Part shown: one piece after another, positions 7,127 through 11,519 of the stretch
Layout: the number at the start of each line of letters is the position of its first letter
Numbering within the stretch: the stretch's first letter is position 1
Assembly (NCBI GenBank): GCA_050012355.1
Contig: JBEKHI010000280.1
Span: 1-11,519 of the forward strand
Origin: JBEKHI01 sp050012355
GTDB taxonomy: Bacteria > Actinomycetota > Actinomycetes > Streptosporangiales > Streptosporangiaceae
DNA: 11,519 nt
Direction of reading: 5' to 3'
Notes under the pieces: generated by a model
The model's database searches: none
What the model was told of the DNA's origin: nothing
The model's input: only the letters and a program-made list of their open reading frames with translations
Translations under genes and position numbers: made by a program

Positions 7127-7254
7127 TACAGCCAGCAGGTCATGGTGTCAATCCGGGCAAGCGCTGTGGTCTCCTTCAGGGTGACTACTGCGGGTCCTGA
7201 AAAACATCGATAAGGGTTGCGCTCTGGCATGCCCGCAGCTCGGAGGGGTGAGAA
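7127..7254 (+). promoter_or_regulatory. Long, potentially structured 5' leader of the NRAMP-like gene
   Basis: If transcription starts near 7127 the leader is about 128 nt. CTGCGGG (7188-7194) pairs perfectly with CCCGCAG (7232-7238) across a 37-nt internal segment. CTCC at 7171-7174 can extend the fold by pairing with GGAG (7242-7245), part of the ribosome site GGAGGGG before the GTG at 7255. An alternative stem, TCAGG (7176-7180) with CCTGA (7196-7200), is incompatible with the first. That mutually exclusive pair is the design expected of a translation-controlling leader. I could not match it to the M-box, yybP-ykoY, NiCo, cobalamin or c-di-AMP riboswitch consensus. Confidence 0.35.
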
Positions 7255-8979
7255 GTGGCTATCGACAATCCGGATGCCTCCGCGCATGAAATGGTTCCGG
7301 GATCCGATGGGCCTGCGGTACTCGATCCACAGCATGTCGGCGATATCGTCGGCGCGCTCGGCACCCTGAAAAGAAGCGAGACGGGAAACACTAAATCGTG
7401 GCGGCGCAAATTCAGGCTGCTGCTTGTAATAGTCGGGCCCGGGCTTATCGTCATGGGTGGCGGGAACGACGCTGGCGGCGTTTCTGTCTATGCGCAGATG
7501 GGCCAGGACTACGGCATGAAGCTGCTGTGGACCCTCGTGCTGCTGTTCCCGATCCTCTACGTCTGCCAGGAGATGGTGGTACGGCTCGGCGCGGTCTCTG
7601 GTGTCGGGCACGGCAAGCTTATCTTTGCCAGGTTCGGGAAATTCTGGGGAACCTTCTCGGTCGTCGATCTGTTCGTAATCAACGCGGTCACCATCGTGGT
7701 CGAATTCATCGGCGTCGAGCAGTCGCTGTCGTTCTTCGGCATGTCCAGCTTCTGGGCCGTTGTCTCGTCGGCGATTCTGCTCTTCGCGGTCATGGCGGGC
7801 GGGACCTACCGCTACTGGGAGCGGTTCCTGATCTTCCTGGTCATCGCGAACTTCGTGACGTTCCCGATGGTCTACTTCACCCACACCAGCGTCACATCGA
7901 CCGCCGCGGGCGTGGTCCCGAGCATGCCCGGCGGGCTGAACGCGACCCTGCTGCTGCTCATCGTCGCGGTCGTGGGCACCACCATCGAGCCATGGCAGCT
8001 CTTCTTCCAGCAGTCCAACGTGGTGGACAAGCGCATCACCCCGCGGTGGATGAACTACGAGCGTCTCGACACGGCCGCGGGCGTGGCCATCGAGGTGGTC
8101 GGCGCGCTCGCGATCATGTGCGCCTGCGCCTTCGGCCTGGCGCACACCAAGGCCTTCGGCAACTTCAACGACCTGAGCACCACGGCCGCCCAGTTGCAGC
8201 ACTACGTTGGCCACGGCACCGGCGACCTGCTGGCCATCGCCGCGCTCGATGGCTCCCTGATCGGCGCCAACCTGACGGCGCTGACCACCACCTACACCCT
8301 CGGCGACGTATACCCGAAGATGCGGCACTCCCTACACTGGAAGCTCAGCCAGGCACCGTGGTTCTATGGCCTGTACGCGATACTCGTAGGGCTCTCCGCC
8401 GTGATCACGCTGGCCTGGGGCAACGACCTGGGAGTGGTCATCAACGGCGTCGAGGCGCTCAACGGCATCCTGCTGCCATCGGCCCTGGTCTTCCTGATCC
8501 TCCTTGCCAACGACAGACCGATACTCGGGCCCTGGACCAACAGCACCGCGCAGAACTGGCTGGCCGGCATCATCGCCTGGACTGTGCTCACCTTCTCACT
8601 GGCACCGCTGGTCACTACCTTCTGGCCCGTTATCACGCTGAAACAGTCCTTCTACGGCCTTGGCGCCTGCACGGCCCTCGGGGTCGCCGCGGCGGTTCTG
8701 CTAGTGCGGTTCCGGTCCGCCAGCGACGAGCAGGCAGCCCTAGCCCTGCTCTCGGACCCCGCCAGCAATAGGCGCCCGCCCGGGATGGACCGCCGCCAGT
8801 GGCGCGCGGAGCTGAGGGAACGCCGGGTCGCGTGGCGTACACCCCCGATCCACACACTGCAGCGGCCCGTTCTCAGCGTCGCGCGCAAGATCGGCCTGCT
8901 GGCGCTGCGGGGTTACATCGTCTTCGCGATCATCATCATGGTCGTCAAGCTCATCCAGTACACCACGGCGCACCACTGA
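7255..8979 (+). CDS. NRAMP/SLC11-family divalent-metal transporter, atypical (NRMT-like motifs)
   Basis: The 574-residue product has a soluble N-terminal tail of about 50 residues, then about eleven membrane helices, then a cytosolic Arg-rich stretch (about 485-545) and a last helix near 546-567. Helix 1 begins VGPGLIVMGGGNDAGGVSVY, aligning Asp72-Ala-Gly-Gly75 with the DPGN metal motif. Helix 6 has TTIEPWQLFFQQS (about 242-254), aligning Glu245-Pro-Trp with the canonical MPH. The metal-ligand Asn and Met and the helix-6 His residues of Mn2+/Fe2+ NRAMPs are therefore replaced (Gly75, Glu245, Trp247, Gln). Loss of the helix-6 Met recalls the Mg2+-transporting NRMT branch, but Glu at that position is unusual to my knowledge. 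The GTG start is set by GGAGGGG (7242-7248) 6 nt upstream. It is co-directional with the GDT1-like gene 19 bp downstream and diverges from the mntP-like gene. Family is secure; metal and direction are inference. Confidence 0.85.
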   Translation: MAIDNPDASAHEMVPGSDGPAVLDPQHVGDIVGALGTLKRSETGNTKSWRRKFRLLLVIVGPGLIVMGGGNDAGGVSVYAQMGQDYGMKLLWTLVLLFPILYVCQEMVVRLGAVSGVGHGKLIFARFGKFWGTFSVVDLFVINAVTIVVEFIGVEQSLSFFGMSSFWAVVSSAILLFAVMAGGTYRYWERFLIFLVIANFVTFPMVYFTHTSVTSTAAGVVPSMPGGLNATLLLLIVAVVGTTIEPWQLFFQQSNVVDKRITPRWMNYERLDTAAGVAIEVVGALAIMCACAFGLAHTKAFGNFNDLSTTAAQLQHYVGHGTGDLLAIAALDGSLIGANLTALTTTYTLGDVYPKMRHSLHWKLSQAPWFYGLYAILVGLSAVITLAWGNDLGVVINGVEALNGILLPSALVFLILLANDRPILGPWTNSTAQNWLAGIIAWTVLTFSLAPLVTTFWPVITLKQSFYGLGACTALGVAAAVLLVRFRSASDEQAALALLSDPASNRRPPGMDRRQWRAELRERRVAWRTPPIHTLQRPVLSVARKIGLLALRGYIVFAIIIMVVKLIQYTTAHH

Positions 8980-8985
8980 GCCCAC

Positions 8986-8996
8986 GGGAGGTGATC
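8986..8996 (+). promoter_or_regulatory. Near-perfect ribosome binding site that fixes a TTG start
   Basis: GGGAGGTGATC matches the complement of the 16S rRNA 3' end over ten bases, with GGAGG ending 7 nt before the TTG at 8999. This supports translation from the rare TTG codon and indicates strong translation of the downstream gene within an operon with the NRAMP-like gene. Confidence 0.7.
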
Positions 8997-8998
8997 AC

Positions 8999-9583
8999 TT
9001 GTCGGCGCTGCTGACTACCGCGATCGTTTTCGGGACGGTCTTCGCGGCGGAGTTGCCGGATAACTCCGGGCTGGCCAGCTTCGTGCTGGGTACCCGGTAC
9101 CGGCCGAGCTGGGTGTTCGCCGGGGCGGCCGCCGCGTTCGCGGCCCACGTGGTCCTGGCGGTCACGTGCGGCGGCCTCCTGGGTTTGCTGCCGCACAAGA
9201 TCGTGCAGATAGCGGTGGCCGTAGTGTTCCTGGTCGGCGCGGTGCTGGTGTTGCGCGCCGACGATGACGACGATGACGAAGCCCAGATAAAGGCCCGGGG
9301 CGCCGGGTTCTGGGCGGTGGCAGCGACATCTTTCGGGGTGATCTTGCTGGCCGAGCTGGGTGACCTGTCGGACATCGTTATCGCGAGCCTCGCTGCCAGG
9401 GATCACCACGACTTGATCGCGGTGGGCATCGGGAGCGTGCTGGCGCTGTGGGCGGTGACGGCGGTGGCCATCTTGGGCGGGCGAGGACTGCTCAAGATCT
9501 TGCCGCTGATCTGGATCCGCCGTCTGGCCGCGCTGGTGATGGTCGTGATGGCAGGTTTCACGCTGACCGGGGTGCTGCGGTGA
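8999..9583 (+). CDS. GDT1/TMEM165 (UPF0016) family cation/proton exchanger-like protein
   Basis: The 194-residue product has six likely helices in two homologous halves, the size and layout of UPF0016/GDT1 proteins, which exchange Ca2+ or Mn2+ for protons. The signature E-x-G-D-K/R-T/S occurs in altered form in both halves: FAAELPDNSGLASFVLGTRY (Glu18, Asp21) and LLAELGDLSDIVIASL (Glu119, Asp122). Both acidic pairs are kept, but the basic residue is Asn in the first and Leu in the second, and the Gln after the hydroxyl residue is Gly or Asp. A run of six Asp and a Glu (residues 88-94) lies in the central loop between the halves and could bind cations. Translation starts at TTG with a near-ideal ribosome site, 19 bp after the NRAMP-like gene, so the two are probably one operon. 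A cation exporter partner for the importer is the likely role; the metal is not shown. Confidence 0.82.
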   Translation: MSALLTTAIVFGTVFAAELPDNSGLASFVLGTRYRPSWVFAGAAAAFAAHVVLAVTCGGLLGLLPHKIVQIAVAVVFLVGAVLVLRADDDDDDEAQIKARGAGFWAVAATSFGVILLAELGDLSDIVIASLAARDHHDLIAVGIGSVLALWAVTAVAILGGRGLLKILPLIWIRRLAALVMVVMAGFTLTGVLR

Positions 9584-9604
9584 TACGGGGCCGGTCGTAG
9601 ACTC

Positions 9605-9620
9605 CGCGAGAATTCTCGCG
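9605..9620 (+). terminator. Perfect 16-bp palindrome after the metal-transport operon
   Basis: CGCGAGAATTCTCGCG lies 21 bp after the stop codon of the GDT1-like gene. As RNA it forms a 6-bp stem with an AATT loop. Position favours a terminator, but the stem is short and no U-run follows; an operator for a dimeric regulator is the alternative. Confidence 0.4.
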
Positions 9621-9835
9621 ACTCCTGACGGCAGCGGTCCGTTACTTGTGCTGTGCCAAAATCCTGCGCACGGCTTGACCTGCTGATTTATGCTCGGCCT
9701 TGGTGGGCATTCGCCTCATCTACTACCTGTTTCATGCGGTCCGATCGACCTTGATCGCTGCCCCGGCTCAGCGGACGGCGGCGCGTCAAAGACGGGCGAT
9801 GTCACAGCCAAAGGCGAAGACTGCAACTAGGAGAC
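9621..9835. other. Intergenic region upstream of the sigma-factor gene
   Basis: No gene is visible here. TTGACC (9675-9680) looks like a -35 box but has no matching -10 at 16-19 bp. No bipartite ECF-type autoregulatory motif was recognised. AGGAG at 9829-9833 is the ribosome site for the ATG at 9836, with only 2 nt of spacing. Confidence 0.4.
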
Positions 9836-10435
9836 ATGAGCACTGAGGCAAGAGCACCAGTGAGGATCATCACGGAACGACCGGTCGCGGTGAGGGCGCG
9901 GTCGCGCGGGCGGCCGCCGAGCTCGCCCCTTGAGGAATTCGAGCAGGTGTACCTGCGCAACGTCGACGTCCTCATGGGCTACTTCGCGCGTCGGTGCCGC
10001 GACCCGCACACCGTCGCCGATCTCACCTCCGAGACGTTCGTCCGGGCGGTGGATGGCTTCGCCAGATTCGACCCCCGCCGGGGATCGGACCGGGCGTGGC
10101 TGTTCGGCATCGCCGCTCACGTGTTCGCCCGCCACTGCGAGCAGTCGGCGAGTGACCGGGTCGCGACCGCGTGGCTCGGCGGCCACCGGACGCTCGACGA
10201 GGACGAGATCGAGGAGCTCGCCGAGCGGATCGATGCCGAGCGCGAGGGCGCCGCGCTCATGCAGCGGTACGAACGGCTGCCCGCGGTCGAGCGAGCCGCG
10301 ATCGAACTCGTCGACTTGGAGGGGCTCACCCCGAAAGAGGCGGCGCTGGCCCTCGGCGTCTCCCGTGTCGCATTCCGCCAACGGTTGTCCCGGGCGCGTT
10401 CCCGGCTGAGAAAGGAACACCAAGGCAATGACTAA
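9836..10435 (+). CDS. ECF-type RNA polymerase sigma factor
   Basis: The 199-residue product has a basic N-terminal extension (about 1-32). Sigma region 2 follows at about 35-101, with FEQVYLRNVDVLMGYF, DLTSETFVRAVDGFARFD and the RAWLFGIAAHVFARH helix that contacts the -10 element. An acidic linker (about 119-139) leads to region 4 at about 143-192: YERLPAVERAAIELVDLEGLTPKEAALALGVS with a helix-turn-helix, then AFRQRLSRARSRLRK. No C-terminal extension is present, as is normal for a group 4 sigma factor. It should direct core polymerase to a small set of promoters. The stop codon overlaps the next gene by 8 bp (ATGACTAA), so the two are translationally coupled, the usual arrangement for an ECF sigma with its regulator. 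The ECF subgroup is not assigned. Start ATG follows AGGAG at short spacing. Confidence 0.92.
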   Translation: MSTEARAPVRIITERPVAVRARSRGRPPSSPLEEFEQVYLRNVDVLMGYFARRCRDPHTVADLTSETFVRAVDGFARFDPRRGSDRAWLFGIAAHVFARHCEQSASDRVATAWLGGHRTLDEDEIEELAERIDAEREGAALMQRYERLPAVERAAIELVDLEGLTPKEAALALGVSRVAFRQRLSRARSRLRKEHQGND

Positions 10436-10991
10436 GTTCACAGATCATCTCTGGAGTGATATCGCCCGAGAGCACGGCCCGGCGCTCGCCAACGCCGACC
10501 GCCCCGAACCGAGCCGGGCCCTCCGGAGTCCCCGTGTTCTCGCAGGCGGCACGCTCGCGGTGGCGGCCGTCGCCGCGGCGGTCACGGTCGGCCTGACCTC
10601 GACGGGGAGCACGTCGGCGGACGGCACGCGGGTGGTCACCGATGCGTACACCATCACGCAGAACAGCAACGGCTCGGTGCTGGTGCAGATCAACAACAAG
10701 GAATCGATTATCGCCGCGAACGCAAAGCTCAACGCGATGATCAAGGAGGAGGTCGTCGTTCGCACGGCGTCCGGGCCCGCGTCAATCAAGGGCGCGGTGA
10801 CCTGCACGCCGGGTGAGACGGGCATGCAGGGGCCGCAGGTGAAGGTCCTCCTGGGCACGGACGGCACGCAGGTGATCACCCCGGGCACCACCGGGGACAG
10901 CACGGGCGTTGGCACGTGGCACCTGACCGCCTGCTCCGTCTACCCCACGGCTGACCTAGGAACGGGCGGTACTGGCACGGGTAACAGGTGA
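10428..10991 (+). CDS. Single-pass membrane protein, probable anti-sigma partner of the ECF factor
   Basis: The 187-residue product has a short cytosolic part (about 1-36, with LWSDIAREHG at 8-17), one membrane helix at about 37-57 (VLAGGTLAVAAVAAAVTVGL), and an extracytoplasmic domain of about 125 residues with two cysteines (126 and 169) that could form a disulfide. It ends in a Gly/Thr-rich tail. The start overlaps the sigma gene by 8 bp, strongly suggesting 1:1 co-expression. The membrane topology fits an anti-sigma factor that holds the sigma factor and senses an envelope signal. However, the cytosolic part is too short for a full anti-sigma domain, and the zinc-binding HxxxCxxC motif is absent. 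It could instead be a co-regulator or a target lipid-side protein. No match to a named family was recognised. Confidence 0.7.
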   Translation: MTKFTDHLWSDIAREHGPALANADRPEPSRALRSPRVLAGGTLAVAAVAAAVTVGLTSTGSTSADGTRVVTDAYTITQNSNGSVLVQINNKESIIAANAKLNAMIKEEVVVRTASGPASIKGAVTCTPGETGMQGPQVKVLLGTDGTQVITPGTTGDSTGVGTWHLTACSVYPTADLGTGGTGTGNR

Positions 10992-10995
10992 TCTG

Positions 10996-11519
10996 GTGAC
11001 GGCAGCCGGTACTCGCCCGGCGTTTGCGTCGGCGATGACCCGGCTAGTGGTCCGGCCCCCGGCTGATGCCGGGGGCCGGGCCGCTGGGTGGTGGCCGTGG
11101 TCGGTCGTCGCCGCCGCCGTCGGCTGGAACCTCGTGAACCTGCGGGCGCTCACGCTCGGGGTCGCGTACAACGACGACAGCGCGATGCACGAGCAGATGG
11201 TGCGGTTCGCGACGGCGCAGCTGCGTGCTGGGCACCTGCCGCTCACCAGCTGGTTCCCGTTCCTGGGGGAGGGGTCGCCGCAGTTCCTGCACTACCAGAG
11301 CCTGCCGGCGATCCTAACCGGGCTGGCGGGCCTGGCGGTCGGCCCCGACGCGGCGTTTCGCTGGTCGCTGTACCTGCTTCTGTCGCTGTGGCCAATCAGC
11401 GTCTACCTGGCGGCCCGCATGTTCTGGGCAGGCACGGCCGGGGCGGGCAGGTCGGCGGCGGCCGCTTCGGCCGCGATGGCTCCGTTCCTGGTGAGCGTCA
11501 CGGGGGTCGGCTACGAGCA
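10996..11519 (+). CDS. PTPS-related / glycosyltransferase-like multi-helix membrane protein, N-terminal part
   Basis: The frame is open from a GTG at 10996 to the window end (174 codons seen) and continues beyond it. A short Ala/Thr-rich N-terminus leads into a first helix near WWPWSVVAAAVGWNLVNL, then AYNDDSAMHEQMVRFA, LRAGHLPLTSWFPFLGEGSPQF and HYQSLPAILTGLAGL. Further helices start near YLLLSLWPISVYLAARMF. The DDS acidic pair soon after helix 1, the GHLPL-W-P-LG-GSPQF-YQSLP stretch and the multi-helix start resemble PF10131-type membrane proteins, which are related to GT-C polyprenyl-sugar transferases. The start is set by AGGTGATC (10986-10993), which overlaps the previous stop; ATG 11035 or GTG 11047 are alternatives. 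It is probably co-transcribed with the sigma pair unless the hairpin at 11046-11085 terminates transcription. A cell-envelope glycan role is inference. Confidence 0.72.
   Translation, partial: MTAAGTRPAFASAMTRLVVRPPADAGGRAAGWWPWSVVAAAVGWNLVNLRALTLGVAYNDDSAMHEQMVRFATAQLRAGHLPLTSWFPFLGEGSPQFLHYQSLPAILTGLAGLAVGPDAAFRWSLYLLLSLWPISVYLAARMFWAGTAGAGRSAAAASAAMAPFLVSVTGVGYE
11046..11085 (+). terminator. Very GC-rich hairpin inside the first codons of the membrane-protein gene
   Basis: Arms 11046-11063 and 11068-11085 pair along all 18 positions (two G-U), including twelve consecutive G-C pairs, around a TGAT loop. It lies 55 nt after the stop of the one-helix protein. It could terminate most transcripts of the sigma operon, acting as an attenuator for the next gene, or simply slow ribosomes. 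No U-run follows. Confidence 0.45.

Noticed and set aside
7171..7254. TPP-riboswitch-like wording (CTCTGGCATGCC) before the NRAMP-like gene
   Set aside because: The conserved CTGAGA and the ACCTGAT block are absent, so it is reported only as an unclassified leader.
7126..8328. Minus-strand 400-codon frame opposite the NRAMP-like gene
   Set aside because: It is low-complexity and rich in charged residues, without helices or motifs, whereas the plus strand encodes a recognisable membrane transporter with a strong ribosome site.
9827..10441. Minus-strand frame opposite the sigma gene
   Set aside because: The plus strand encodes clear sigma regions 2 and 4 and a coupled partner gene.

Overview
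The window is high-GC DNA with long GC-rich codons, GTG/TTG starts, SARP/AfsR-style TPR repeats, a NarL/DesK-type kinase and an ECF sigma gene. That points to an actinomycete (Actinomycetia); I cannot place it to genus. No rRNA, tRNA, CRISPR array, insertion sequence or integrase is visible.

Layout. (a) 1-549: C-terminal end of a protein with four 40-residue TPR units. (b) 546-1447: a promoter carrying a perfect palindrome at its predicted transcription start, followed by a seven-helix membrane protein of unknown function. (c) 1375-2223, minus strand: a membrane sensor-kinase-like protein with an ATPase domain but no visible phosphoacceptor (DHp) domain and no adjacent response regulator. (d) 2329-2379: a large hairpin, probably the terminator of the next gene. 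(e) 2402-6280, minus strand: a very large secreted GH15 glucodextranase/glucoamylase-type enzyme. (f) 6370-9583: a divalent-metal transport cluster. An MntP-like exporter (minus strand) diverges from an NRAMP/SLC11-like transporter and a GDT1/UPF0016-like transporter (plus strand, 19 bp apart). The 252-bp divergent region holds AT-rich promoter-like sequence, two palindromes and a potentially structured leader. (g) 9836-11519: an ECF sigma factor, an overlapping one-helix membrane protein that is probably its regulator, and the start of a multi-helix PTPS-related/glycosyltransferase-like membrane protein with a strong hairpin in its first codons.

The region that best merits follow-up is the metal cluster. 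All three transporters keep their family fold, but each departs from the textbook form of its family's metal-binding motif (TM1 NDAGG and TM6 EPW in the NRAMP protein; LNNF in the first MntP repeat; ELPDNSG and ELGDLSD in the GDT1 protein). This suggests a coordinated import/export set whose metal may not be Mn2+; Mg2+ is one possibility because the NRAMP motif changes recall the NRMT branch. The second most unusual item is the kinase-like protein without DHp. Family assignments rest on motifs recognised by eye; none has been checked by a database search.
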